DNA of 64,000 bases from Globisporangium splendens (lineage: Eukaryota; Oomycota; Peronosporomycetes; Pythiales; Pythiaceae): NCBI GenBank assembly GCA_006386115.1, contig VFIW01000014.1:116162-180161 (forward strand). The letters run 5' to 3'. A program made the translations under genes and the position numbers. The notes beneath the pieces were generated by a model. The model was given only the letters and a program-made list of their open reading frames with translations. It did no database searches and was not told where the DNA came from. Each line of letters starts with the position of its first letter. Position 1 is the first letter of the stretch. Below, piece by piece: positions 42,447 to 52,998 of the stretch.

Positions 42447-43799
42447 CTACTTGTGCTGGTTCTTGGCGCGGCGTTCGCGAACGGCGGCCGCCAGATCCTT
42501 AAGCACCTCCACCGTCGTCTCCCAGCTCATGCACGCGTCCGTGACGCTCTTGCCGTACTCAAGTGGCTGGCCCGGAATCAGCGACTGGTTGCCCTCCTTG
42601 ATGTTGGACTCGAGCATGACTCCGATGATGCGGTCGTCGCCGGTGCGCAGCTGCTCGCCGATGTTGGCGGCCACGGTCACTTGGTTCTTGTGGTCCTTGT
42701 TCGAGTTGCCGTGCGAGCAGTCGACCATCACGTTGTCCGTCACGTTCGCCTTGAGCATCATCTTGGACACGTCATCGATGTGCTGCTTCTCGAAGTTCGG
42801 GCCGGTCTTGCCGCCACGCAGGATCGTGTGACACGTGTCGTTGCCCGCCGTGTTCACGATGGCCGCGAGACCCTGCGAGCTGACACTCAAGAAGCAGTGC
42901 GGGTGGCGCGCCGCGACGACGGCGTCCACGGCGAGTTGCAGCGAGCCGCCCGTGCCGTTCTTGAAGCCAATCGGCATCGACAGACCCGACGTGAGCTCAC
43001 GGTGCAACTGGCACTCGGTCGTGCGCGCGCCGATCGCGCCCCAACTCACGAGGTCCGAGATGAACTGCGGTGACATGGTGTCGAGGAACTCGCAGCCGGC
43101 AGGCAGCCCCATCTCGTTGATGCGCGCCAAGAGCTCGCGCGCGACGCGGAGGCCCTTGTTGATGTTGAACGTGCCGTTGAGGTCCGGATCGTTGATCAGG
43201 CCCTTCCACCCGACGGTCGTGCGCGGCTTCTCGAAGTACACACGCATGACGATGAGCAGATCCTTCTCGAGCTCCTTCGAGACCACCAGCAGGCGCTTGG
43301 CGTAGTCAATCGCGGCTTCCACGTCGTGGATCGAGCACGGACCCACGACCACCACGAGGCGGTCGTCCACACGACGCAACACGTTCGCGACGCCCTGACG
43401 ACCGCGGTTGATGGTCTGCGTCATCTTCGAGTTTAACGGGATCTCCTCCAGCAGAATCGCCGGCGGGATCAACGGTCGGATGCCCGTGATACGCACATCC
43501 ACGATTGCCTTCCTGTCCGAGATCTTGACGTCTTCGCTGGCCGCCGAGCCGCTAGGCACTCGCAGACGGCGCGGGGTGCTGCTGCTCTTGCTGCTCTTCT
43601 TGACCGCGAACGGGTCGTCGCTGTCGCTGTCCGTGTCGCTGTCGGACTTCTTGATCGATGCCTCGGCCGCCGCCAGCTGCTTGCCGAGCACGAAGCCCAG
43701 CACGCCGACGCTGCCGGCCGTGAGCAGCGTCATGGTGGCCGCCAGTAGACCCAGCCCGAGCGTGAGGGAGGTGGAGAACGCGCCGTCGCGTCCGCTCAT
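42447..43799 (-). CDS. class I DAHP synthase (3-deoxy-D-arabino-heptulosonate-7-phosphate synthase)
   Basis: Single exon, 450 aa from ATG at 43799. The catalytic domain (residues ~100-440) contains VVVVGPCSIHD, RVYFEKPRTTVGWKGLINDP, GARTTECQLHREL, GFKNGTGG, ILRGGK, DCSHGNSNKDH and the Glu-rich GVMLESNIKEGNQ. These are the signature PEP/E4P and metal-binding blocks of AroF/G/H-type enzymes that open the shikimate pathway. Unusually, the first ~45 residues are a hydrophobic helix (SLTLGLGLLAATMTLLTAGS...GVLGFVLG) followed by an acidic Ser/Asp linker, predicting membrane anchoring. The frame remains open about 300 nt upstream without convincing sequence, so the ATG preceding the helix is used. 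Confidence 0.93.
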   Translation of the reverse strand: MSGRDGAFSTSLTLGLGLLAATMTLLTAGSVGVLGFVLGKQLAAAEASIKKSDSDTDSDSDDPFAVKKSSKSSSTPRRLRVPSGSAASEDVKISDRKAIVDVRITGIRPLIPPAILLEEIPLNSKMTQTINRGRQGVANVLRRVDDRLVVVVGPCSIHDVEAAIDYAKRLLVVSKELEKDLLIVMRVYFEKPRTTVGWKGLINDPDLNGTFNINKGLRVARELLARINEMGLPAGCEFLDTMSPQFISDLVSWGAIGARTTECQLHRELTSGLSMPIGFKNGTGGSLQLAVDAVVAARHPHCFLSVSSQGLAAIVNTAGNDTCHTILRGGKTGPNFEKQHIDDVSKMMLKANVTDNVMVDCSHGNSNKDHKNQVTVAANIGEQLRTGDDRIIGVMLESNIKEGNQSLIPGQPLEYGKSVTDACMSWETTVEVLKDLAAAVRERRAKNQHK

Positions 43800-44336
43800 A
43801 GTTGCTGTCTGGTGAGCTTTTCGATTGTGACGAGCCCGTGAGGTCCACTCACGAAGATCTCTTTTGCGCAATCCTCCAGCAACCACCAAGCGCCACTTCG
43901 CACGCCAACCCGCCAGACCCGTCCACTTACAAACTCCAAATCGTTTGGTTGAAAGCGGGTCGGGTTGCACTGGAGACGTGACAGATGCTGAAGATGGGGA
44001 CGAAACAGCGGACCGCAGGAAAAAACGTGTGGAGTTGGCGCATTCCGCCAGTGTTTTGGTGCTGGTGGTGTGGTGGCATGATGGATGGCTCTGTCCGCAG
44101 CCACTCACGCCATGCCAATAGGCGCGCTCTTGTGTGTTTGTGGACTAGCGCAGGCAGTGAATCATGGTGCGCACCATTGCGACAGAGTCGCGATGGTTGC
44201 CGCATACTGAATGGAAAAAGCTGGAGTGTTGTGCCATGTTGACTTTCTCTTAAGTCGACACACATTATTTTGATCAAAACAGGTTTCAGCTGTCACTATT
44301 TGCTTTCGTCACAAAAATGGGGATGTTCTAACTAAC
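43800..44336. other. intergenic region upstream of DAHP synthase
   Basis: About 540 bp between two same-strand genes. The DAHP synthase frame stays open to ~44108 but its translation is Arg/Ser/His-rich and unlike a transit peptide. No motif beyond GC-rich promoter-like sequence. Confidence 0.35.
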
Positions 44337-46397
44337 TTAAGTGAGTACTTCGAACCGCTCCGAGTCGCTCATGTCGGACGACTCGCTCATGCGCACGCCG
44401 CCGGACTCGTTCTCCATGTACACGCGGCCCGTGCTCACGAGCCCGATGACGTTGAGCAGGTCGGCTTGCTCCGCGATCGACTGGTCCAGCTGCTGGAACG
44501 GCAGCAGCTCCGATGTGCGCGGCGCGCTGCTCGTGTCGCTCATGAGCGTCGAGTTGCGCCGCGTCACGTCCAGCAGCTCCTGCGCCTTGGCTGACATCTC
44601 GCGCAGCCGCGTCGCCAGGTCCACGTCGCGGTTCTCGTACGACGATCGCCGGTCCGCGGGGTACGCGTTGAAGCTGTGGCTGCTGTTCCTAACGTTGCTG
44701 TTCTGGTTGGTGGTGGTGTCGATTGGCTCCACTTCGGCGTCCTCCACGTCGTCGTCGTCCTCACCATAGTCGTACACGTCGTAGCTCTCGCTCGGGTCGG
44801 TCTCCAGACGCGATCGCCCTCGCTCCCGCTGCGTGCGGATCGACAGCGGACTGAACGGCACGTGGCTGCTCGAGAAATCGCCCAAGTAGCTCGGGACTGA
44901 CGACGACGAAGCCGACGCTGAGGATGTTGTGGACGTCGTCGCGCCATCGCTGCTCACTTTCGAGGCTGAGGACGGCGCCGAGCGGCTCGGATTCGACAGT
45001 TTCTTCATGGACCGCTCCGAGAGGATCTTCTGCAGCGACCGCACGCTGTCGTTGCTGCTGAGCGCCGAGAGCCGATCACAGCAATCGTCCGTGGCGTCCG
45101 ATGTCTCGAAGTCCAGGAAGATGTTGTGCGTGGTCGAGAAGAACGACGGCGTGCTGCTCGACGGCTGGTTCAGCAGCTCCTTGCGCGCCGAGTGTACGCA
45201 GCGTTTGCAAAAGTGCGTGGTCACGGACGACGCGGCGTCTCCATTACTGCTTGCGGGTGTGGACGACGTGAACTTGTCGCAGTCGAACGATTTCGCGCGA
45301 CTCGACGTGCAGCAATCCTTGCAGACGTCCTCGCTGCAGAGCCCGCACGTGTGGCGCGGTCGGATGAGCGTGAAGCGCTTGTTGCACATGTAGCAGTATT
45401 TGCGCGCGCCGCCCTTCAAGGCACTGGCCACGCGCGAGGTCTCCATCATCTGATGCGCCATGAACTTGGCCTCCATGTACTTGTTGAGGTTGGTCACGTA
45501 GGATGTGAACGTCTCGTGCGCCATGGACACCAGTTTGCTCGCGGACGAGTGCGAAGACGACGACCCGGACGCGGCCGCCATCTTGTACGAGCCGAGCCAC
45601 ATAACGTCTGTGGAGCGGCCGTCCACGTGCTGCTTAAATAGGAAGACGCCCGACACGTACGTGCGCACGAGTCCATGGGACGCCTCGAGCGACGCGCACT
45701 CCTTCACGTCCACCGAGTGCATCACGCAGTAGCCGATCTCCTTCTTGTCGCTGTCCAGCGTCGTGCCCGTGCTCTATACACATAGACAATCATAGCATTA
45801 GCGCTGCAAGTACCATAGCATTCGCACGCAAAGCAAAGCGTTCGTTACCCTCAGGAAGCAGATATCTCGGTGCTTGGCGAACAGTCCGGAGCTGCGCGAC
45901 GCGACCCAGTTGATGCCGACATAGTTGTGCGGCTCGAGCTCGTCGCGGCGCACGGCTACGTGGAGCACGGCAGCGTCGAGGCAGTTCTCGAGCAGGAACG
46001 TGGCGTTGCTGCGAAAGTCGAGCGAGTTGTCCGAGTAGATAGCGTCCATGGTGCGCGCGAGCGTCATGCCCACCTTGCCGAGGCACTTGAACTCGACGTC
46101 GTTGGTCTTCTTGCAGTACGTGCGGATGCCCGTGTCGCGGAAGTGCTTCTTGGAGCTCGAGAGCTTCCAGCCGGACGAGCCGTCCTCGTAGCTCATGGAC
46201 CACTTGGCCGTGCGCACGGCGGCGTCGCGCAGCCGCGCGGCCTGCGCCTCCAGCGCGCGGTTCTCATCCGCGGAGCGCTCGACGCGCGGGAAGAAGCCTG
46301 CGGGCAGCGGGAACAGGCGCGCCGCGTTCACCGACGACGAGCCGCGCACACGCCCCAGCATGCGCGTCGAGCCCCGGGATGAGGACGAGGGCTCCAT
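44337..46397 (-). CDS. START-FYVE-like protein
   Basis: Exon 1 46397-45849 and exon 2 45773-44337, 75-nt intron, phase 0; 661 aa. An N-terminal START-like domain (residues ~60-290) includes WSMSYEDGSSGWKL and VGINWVASRSSGL and crosses the intron (GLVRTYVSGVFLFKQHVDG). A FYVE-type zinc finger follows: CYMCNKRFTLIRPRHTCGLC, CKDCC and HFCKRCV provide the paired cysteines, though the canonical WxxD and RHHCR signatures are degenerate (RPRHTCGLC). START-FYVE fusions are a large oomycete-expanded family thought to act in lipid transfer/endosomal membranes. The C-terminal half is Ser-rich with acidic patches and one helix (LATRLREMSAKAQELLD). Confidence 0.85.
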
Positions 46398-47476
46398 TGT
46401 GTCTCGGGTATATGGCGCAAGTGCGTGTGTGCGGCGCTGCAATAGTGGCGGATCGCCAGACACGCGACTTGGAACAGTTGACAATCGACAACAGACAGCA
46501 GACCCACCCACAAAAGCCACACAAACAGTGGGCGAGAACTGCTCCAAGTGGACCCGTGAAACGCACACCTCTTTATATGCATCATGCTTGTTTAAAACAG
46601 GTGGTGCATGGTTTGATGTGGATTGTGCCTTGCTATGAGTGATTCTGGTGTCTGGATGTGTTATGAAGGGTGAACGACAGCACGACAGCAACTTGTGGAC
46701 ATAAGCGGAACATTCCGAAATATAGAGCAGAACAGGGTAGGGGTTGTGCGTAAATTTTCTGCAGGTGTTGCACTTTGAAGGTGCTTTTTTTTTTTCCAAT
46801 TGGAAGCCATTCTCCAGCAACACTCAACAGCAAGCACCACCACCACCGCGCACACACATGTGTGTGTGTGTGTGCTGAACAAGATATACAGTTAATACAC
46901 TACGGAAGCAAACTCAAACGGTGCCACATGACAGGAGCATACGCCCTTTCTGTATGCGCACAGCAAGTGCGGCCAAGTCCCAACCGTATCTCTGCAAGTC
47001 CAAGCCCTTTGCTGTTGCTTCTTTCTGCAAGCGGTGAGTTGTCGCTACGTTGTCGTGGTACCGACAACTCGCCAGAAGAATAAGGCGCATATCTTCTGCA
47101 GTCGTGGGAATGCGTGCGCAAAAGCGACGGAGACCTTGCCAGAGAGTATTGGCAGTGTCCTGTATCAAAGGGAAGGTCGCCGTCAGCTACTGTGCACTTG
47201 CTGCGCGCTGGATATGTCGTTTGGTGTCAGCAACACTTGTCGGTTTGTTGCAAGGTGTCCGCGGCAGAGAGAAATGGAATGAATCAACAACCGCCACCAA
47301 CCAATCGCTAATCAGCACGAAACTGTTCGTGGCCGGTTGTTGGCGTAACTTACGCCATAAATTACCACATGGGTTCACAAATCGCGCAGATGGGTACATT
47401 TTGGATCAGCAAGTACCGTATTTAAGCGGGCACTGAGCGCAGCACACTCCTGGCCAGACCCCTACCTCCGCCACTC
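46398..47476. other. intergenic region with microsatellites
   Basis: About 1.08 kb. Contains a poly-T run at ~46787-46796 and an alternating CA/TG tract (~46850-46874) that reads as a short palindrome. No open frame with domain or splice support; an RNA gene was not recognised. Confidence 0.4.
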
Positions 47477-48192
47477 TCACTGTCGTTGGGCTGACTCGCG
47501 AGCACGGTCTCGTTGGCGCTCAGCGCCATGCCCAACACGTGGTGCTCCGGAAGGAAAAGCCCGCGCTTGCCAGCGGCTCAGTGCCTCTTGATCTCCTTGA
47601 AGAACGAGTCCACCGTCAGAGCCACGAAACTGTCCCCATCGTCCCTTTGGCTGCTGTTGTTGTTGAGGAGAATGGCTTGAAGTGCTACTTGCTAGGGAGG
47701 ATGCACCTGAACGTCGTTCTTGAAGTGCGCTGCTCCATCGCTCAGCGAGTCGATGCATCGTCGCAGCCTTGACATGTTTGTAGACGAATGCCTGGCCGAC
47801 ATCAGCGAGCACAGCTGGCACGACCGATGTCATCGACTCGGCGGAAATGATCCCACAGTGCGGGCATGCCAGCGGCGGTGCGTCGCGCTTCCTTGAGAGA
47901 GACTCAGGACGAATGAGGCGGCCGTGCGCGCGGCGGCACCCAGAGCACATGCCACTCGCGAAGGAAACGTCCACAAGTGGAGAAGACACGATCACGCACA
48001 CGAGACTCTCCAAGGATCTCGCTTTGTCCTTCTGCCGGACATACCGATCAATGGATCGGATTTCAAAGTCATCCAGCTGATAGCACAAACGCGAAGGATA
48101 CGGTGAGCACCAAACTCATGAATTCTCCGACAATGTAGCCAACGTAACCTTACCGTGTCGCTCAGCAGCACAACGCCGTACCCTGCCACCAT
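47477..48192 (-). CDS. small protein with paired CxxC zinc motif, unknown function
   Basis: Exon 1 begins ATG at 48192 (MVAGYGVVLLSDT) and ends at a GTAAGG donor; exon 2 starts at ~48082 after CTATCAG (LDDFEIRSIDRYVRQKDKAR) and runs to a stop at 47477. The beta-rich start and a CSGCRRAHGRL...CPHCG pair suggest a zinc ribbon set in an OB-fold-like protein; this is inference only. A polyQ stretch occurs near residue 155. The end of the frame is doubtful: the adjacent frame at ~47640-47580 reads DSFVALTVDSFFKEIKRH then stop, which looks more protein-like, so a further intron or 1-nt error is likely. Downstream neighbour of a gene remnant on the same strand, 34 bp apart. Confidence 0.5.
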
Positions 48193-48225
48193 TGCGCCTT
48201 TGCCCGTTGCTGTGCCATTAATGCT

Positions 48226-49960
48226 TCATGGCAGGCGCGTGAAATAGGACACTGCCTGCTCACCGTGGTTTGCCAGATCCCACTGGAACGCCTCTTTCTT
48301 GAGCACTTTCTCAATCGCGATTTGCTGCTTCACGTTTTTCTCCACGAGCAGCGCGCGTGGAAGATGGTCCATTTGATCAGAAAGGTGCGCGTTCTTTGTG
48401 GCGGGGAACACGCGTACGGCTGCGCCACCCATACTCGTGACGTGGACAAGTCGTTGGTCGTAGAACCTGACAGAAAGGAGAAAAGATATACATCATACAT
48501 ATGCGGTCAGCGATCATGCACACAACGGTTCTTAAGCGACCAAACCGATTTGTCTTGTTCGTACACGAGAAATGTTGGGGTCGCGTGGATCCGATAGCAC
48601 TCTGCTAGCACCGGCGATTCTCCAAGATCGCATTTCACCAGACAGCACTTTTGCCTTCAGCCCGAAATAATACGATGCAATCAGACGATGGTCTATCAGC
48701 AAAGCAGGGACCTTCAAAGCTTTGCCACGTACCGAATCCCAGACTGCTGAGACAGCGCTGGAGACGTCGCGCTTTTGCGGATCTGCTGCTGCACCTGCTC
48801 CAGCATCGCTTCTACAACACGCGATTGGCAGTCGTCCGATCGCAAACACGCCACCACCACGAGCTGCTCGTTTATGCACTTTTCCTTGAGGAACTCGTCG
48901 AGTTTACGCACCGAGATCAGTCGCAAACGCTCACCGGTTTGCTTCACGCCACCTCCTTGAACCGAGAGCTCGCGAGAATACCGACCACTAGCACTAGTCA
49001 GCGGTCCTGAGCGTCTCAGCACCGGGTTCTCGAGTGCGATCTTATGATGAATCTCAATGGAGCCGAGCCATTTTCCAGTCTCTCCGTTTTGAAGTCGCTT
49101 GAGCGACTCGGACGCATCGTTCTCCTTTACCGAGGCGCCAAACAATGTCGGTTCGCGGCCGACTTCAAAGCCAGTCTTCGGTAAGATGGGAATCTCGCGA
49201 AGACACTGTGCATGCGCGTTCTCTCTCCAGTTTCCGTCGACAGCAGGTGTGACTCGGCACCCATCGTAGCCATCAAACTTGCACTCCAACTTGGCGACAA
49301 TCTCTTTGAGTTGGTCGTGGGAGAGATCGGCGCTCCGAGGCTTCTGCTTGCTCCGCTTCTCGATGGAATCGAGCTCAATCCGTTTTTGCTGCTGCTGCAG
49401 TGTGGGTGTGCTCTGGTCAATGAGAAGTTTTCCTCGCTGAGGGCCGCTCGTGACACGATGGGAATGCTCCAAGTACGTATCAGTTCGTCGGAGCTGCTCG
49501 CCACACGCCAAGTCAACAGCGATACCAGGACACGAGTTGAAGGTGATAGAGATGGAGGTACGGTCTCGATATGTGAACACTAGCGAGTCGTTGAGCTGGA
49601 TCACGACGGGTTCGCTTGGAGGGCTTCCAGCGTGCTGAGCTTTTGGGTCCCACCGCTATGTCTGAGGAAAAACCGTAATAGCAAATTGGTTAGTTAAGCG
49701 AGTGAGTCCAACGGTTCTAGTCAGAGGCGACCTTCGTGGTGATGTTGTTGGCGTCCATAATAATCCCGGAATCTTTCGTGAGAATGAGCTTCTTCTGGTG
49801 CGGATGGCCAGCCGAACCAACCTACAGCAAGGATGTGTGAGCCGAAAGTGAGAGGATAGACCTAGACCTGCACTATTCAGCGCATTCACGACTCACCGCA
49901 TGTTCGTCTAGCGTTCAGAGCAGCGTCTTTTTGGTGTTGTCTTCGTAAAACTGAAAGCTT
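48226..49960 (-). pseudogene. 5'-truncated multi-exon gene remnant of unknown family
   Basis: Exon-like pieces on the minus strand: ~49958-49900 (FYEDNTKK, then an in-frame TGA at 49917-49915, then TLDEHA), 49819-49732 (GSAGHPHQKKLIL, IIMDANNITTK), ~49660-48735 (long frame with QLNDSLVFTYRDRTSISIT, then a disordered linker and KLDEFLKEKCINEQLVVVAC), and 48450-48226 (VHVTSMGGAAVRVF...ALLVEKNVKQQIAIE). Splice sites exist at most ends, but some phases do not match and no initiator ATG was found. The beta-rich 'SLVFTYRD' blocks suggest a large structural protein; I could not place it. It abuts the retroelement-rich region. Confidence 0.45.
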
Positions 49961-50685
49961 CACTGGTATTTACTGACTTTGTTGGCGCGTGCGGCCAGAG
50001 AGGTAGCTACAGGAGAGGTTTATCTCATGCAGCGAGCCTTTCTGTGTATAACAGCATCTGCACGAGCAGAAATCGAGCTATATCTGCACTAACCGCATAT
50101 ATGAATAAAAACCGGCAGCATTTGAACAACTGCGACATAGGCATTTACCCAGTAAATGCTCGAGTTATCTGCTGCTAAACTTGCCAGAAAACCCCAACTC
50201 CGAACCCTGATACTGTAATGGGGCTTCCCATTACATGGGTTCTTGGGTACAAAGAGTGTGGGTCATAATCACACGGGTTTTACCACTCCTTCCAAATCCA
50301 CCCGTTAATTCATCAACACTGTATGTAGCCAATTGCATTTTAGCCAATAAGAGCATTCCATTAAAGTTTAATCTCATTGGACCATAGTCGGATTGGACAC
50401 CCGACTATCTACCAATCGAAGACGCCGTAGGAACAACCCATCAGATTTGCATTTCAAACCTTGAGATTTCAATTCACTTCTCTTTTTGCACGTTATCGCG
50501 CAAAGCTCCCTACCTTCTTTTGGACACAGAGTTACCGCTGTGCCCTTCCTCTCACCTGCGCTTCCTCAACGCACGTGTACGCCGTGGAAGGGGCATTCCC
50601 GTTACAGATACTGCATCAGGGTTCCGAGTGGGGGCTTTCGGGTCGTGGTTTAAACCAATTATCCCACCCACCCCATTTCGGGTTG
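49961..50685. other. AT-rich flank of retroelement, possible older LTR debris
   Basis: No gene. TGTAATGGGGCTTCCCATTACA at ~50214 looks like the TGTAA/TTACA end type of the local LTR families, so this may contain broken LTR sequence. A small hairpin (ATAGTCGG ... CCCGACTAT) lies at ~50381-50408. Confidence 0.35.
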
Positions 50686-51336
50686 TGTAAGAGGGCGCTG
50701 TTCACAACAGTCCCTCAAACACGGCACACACGCTTGTGCCAGAGGAAGCGATCTCCCGACTTGGAGGGAGGAAGAAGACTTGAGTACTTGGAGGAAAATT
50801 TGCAACTGAATTAAAAATGGTTATGGTTCCTGTCGCTACTTACAAATGAACCCCAAGGGATCCTACAGGTTTTATAACTAAAACCTAAACATACACAATA
50901 AAACCTATGAATCTGATATATAAAACCTTGGGTACACTGAGGTTGAACCTACGGGATCTTCTAGAAGCTTGAACTTCAAGTCTTGTATAAAATCCCTGCA
51001 AAGTGATTGGCTCGCGCCACTCACTCCAGGTGGCAGAGACACGTCGGTCTCGTCGCCAGTCCAGTTTCCCAAGCAGGAACCATCACTCAGTACTTGATTA
51101 GTACATGGATGTCATCGCTCAGTACTGATTAGTACATGAGAACAACATTCTGCACTGATCAGCACAGAGAACACTCGTGACGTCATCGAATGACGTCACA
51201 CGTGCATGTGGGGACTGTATTACCGTAATCCCTTTTGTTATTTGTGTCTCCACAATGCACGCTGAAGGTGGTGTGTGCCACACTAGATCTGGGGACAGAT
51301 CCACCTTCATGTAATGGCTGGTTATAGCCCATTACA
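50686..51336 (-). repeat. 3' LTR (left)
   Basis: 651 bp, TGTAAGAGG...CCCATTACA on the plus strand; collinear with 57694-58344. Includes candidate TATA boxes on both strands (TATAAAA at 50986-50992 on plus; TATATAT near 50920 on minus). Confidence 0.95.
50986..50992 (+). promoter_or_regulatory. plus-strand TATA-like box in left LTR
   Basis: TATAAAA reads toward the antisense coiled-coil ORF whose ATG is about 420 nt downstream. It is conserved in the right LTR. Whether it is used is unknown. Confidence 0.4.
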
Positions 51337-51349
51337 TCATCCCCTCCTT
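51337..51349 (-). other. polypurine tract
   Basis: On the minus strand AAGGAGGGGATGA directly precedes the 3' LTR, the expected position for second-strand priming. Confidence 0.7.
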
Positions 51350-51412
51350 AAAGTCACAAGTACCTTGCGTACTTTTGCAGACCTTTCGGAGCAGTTCACT
51401 TTTCATTCGGCA

Positions 51413-52480
51413 ATGAAGCGACCAAGTGACCAAGTGAACCGTGAAGAACGTCCGTCGTCCAAGCGACAGCAGACAGCTCCAGAACTCTTCGACATCTCTC
51501 CCATTCTGAAGAAGAAGGGGGAGCTCGAGTTCTACAAGGAGCGGTTCTTCAGTTGGCGTCGGATCAACGATCGCGATGATCCGAACCAACACATCGCAGC
51601 CCAGCGAGACTCATGGCGAACATTTGTTCGTCTTGAGAACGAGAACAAGATGGAGCGTCTTCTTCGTCGTGGCAATGCTCGTGCCCAAAGAAGAACTCCT
51701 GCTGACGACAGAGCGAACCGTAGCTCTGGTCGTCGTAGTGTCGCCCCTGGCGACGCTACAAGCAGTTCTCATAGCTGCGGACCACGTCGGGAACATCAGA
51801 CTCCAATGTCTGACGAGGCTCCCACGTGTCCAAGCTCGGTGGATATCCACGCCACCGAACTCTGTAGAAGCGTTGATGGTTCAACTGCTTCTTTCCTCGA
51901 CGATGAGTCGGTCGATCTTCATGATCAACAATCGACTCAACCACCCAGCGATGCTCTCCCTGAGAGTCTAACAACGGGGGTGGGGCTGAACGAGAAAACG
52001 ATTGAGCGACTCTGGAAGTGGAAGAGTGCTCATCGTGGGCAAATCGAGGCTTTGCAGCAGCGTTGTTCGACGCTTGAGGAACGCTGCGAGAGTCTCGAGA
52101 ACCTTGTCGCCGATCATGAGTCGAAGATCGACGATCTGACAGAAGGTTCTGCCCAGTGTTCGGCTTTGGAGTCCCGTTTCGAGGAACGGTTCCAACAGGT
52201 TCAGGACGAACTTGTTCGACTCCAGAAGAACGAGAAGTCTCGTGAGTTGGCTCACGATCGCCTTTTGCGCTCTGTGGAAGAGGCAGGTTCGGCTCTCGAG
52301 GTACTTCGTGGTGAGTACCATTCTCGTCTTCAAGCGCTGGAGTCGGTGAAGGACCAATCCTTCGACGTCCTGCAACTCTTGTACGCCGAGAAGAATCTCC
52401 AGAGCGATGAGCTGTTTGCTCTTCGCAATCAAGTGGAGAAGCTTCATGATCAGCTCGATCGTTTGCGGAAGATCTCGTAG
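51413..52480 (+). CDS. antisense coiled-coil ORF inside retrotransposon
   Basis: 355 aa on the strand opposite gag-pol, starting 76 nt inside the left LTR (MKRPSDQVNREERPSSKRQQ). The N-terminus is basic and nuclear-localisation-like. The middle is disordered and Ser/Arg/Asp-rich. The last ~165 residues form a regular heptad coiled coil (e.g. IEALQQRCSTLEERCESLEN, HSRLQALESVKDQSFDVLQL, LFALRNQVEKLHDQLDRLRK). It overlaps the linker between integrase and chromodomain and the chromodomain itself. The minus-strand linker is low complexity here, while the plus-strand reading is strongly patterned. Plant Tat-lineage elements (e.g. Retand, Grande) carry antisense extra ORFs near the 3' LTR; this resembles that arrangement but I know no homologue. 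It could also be an older captured gene. Confidence 0.6.
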   Translation: MKRPSDQVNREERPSSKRQQTAPELFDISPILKKKGELEFYKERFFSWRRINDRDDPNQHIAAQRDSWRTFVRLENENKMERLLRRGNARAQRRTPADDRANRSSGRRSVAPGDATSSSHSCGPRREHQTPMSDEAPTCPSSVDIHATELCRSVDGSTASFLDDESVDLHDQQSTQPPSDALPESLTTGVGLNEKTIERLWKWKSAHRGQIEALQQRCSTLEERCESLENLVADHESKIDDLTEGSAQCSALESRFEERFQQVQDELVRLQKNEKSRELAHDRLLRSVEEAGSALEVLRGEYHSRLQALESVKDQSFDVLQLLYAEKNLQSDELFALRNQVEKLHDQLDRLRKIS

Positions 52481-52998
52481 GATCCGCAGATCCACTTGGA
52501 AGGTAAGGCTTTAGTCTACCCACATAAAATGTCGGGTGTAGACGCATGCGTGTAGGTATGTCTAGCGTGTAGGCATCACCATTGCATTTCACTACCTTGA
52601 ACGGTCCAATGAACCTTGGCAGAAGCTTCGAGCTTCCCAAGTTGGACACTGCATGTTCAGGCAGGTTCGCCGTGCTAAGTAATACAAGATCATTGATCTT
52701 ATAAACTTGCTTGTTCTTCCTTCCGCTCTTGTCTGCTTGTTCCTTTTGCAGATCCTGAGCCTTCGCGATTGCGTCTCGAACAAACCTCACAACGGCTTGT
52801 CTCCTCACAACAAAGTCATCGACTTGCTGCTCTTCACGCCTTGTTAGGTCGTCGAGGGGTTCCATCGAGTCAAAATTGGCTTTCAACTCGGAAGCAGCAT
52901 TCAGGTCGTAAGACGACTTCGGCTTGTTTCCATGAGCCGGAGTCCCTCCCCCACTTAAGGTAGAGACCTCACCCATTATGGAAGCAGGCACTCGAGGG
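51756..52998 (-). pseudogene. pol 3' part: integrase GPY/F module and chromodomain
   Basis: Out of frame with the upstream integrase because of a one-base insertion in a C run (plus 52996-52998). Reads integrase C-terminal RFIGPFKVVKCNGDAYTLDIP-type module, a long Arg/Ser/Pro linker, then a chromodomain with RWVVESIVDHED and FYRVRWRGYPPSLDTWEPRQ. Chromodomains direct integration to modified histones. Confidence 0.85.

Noticed and set aside
42405..43073. 222-codon plus-strand frame opposite DAHP synthase
   Set aside because: Antisense shadow; Val/Arg/Leu-rich, no domain.
46850..46880. CRISPR-like or regulatory palindrome
   Set aside because: Simple CA/TG microsatellite; eukaryotic context, no spacer structure.
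50214..51336. Longer (1.1 kb) left LTR beginning at TGTAATGGGG
   Set aside because: Right LTR homology starts exactly at 50686/57694; sequence left of 50686 has no counterpart next to the primer-binding site.
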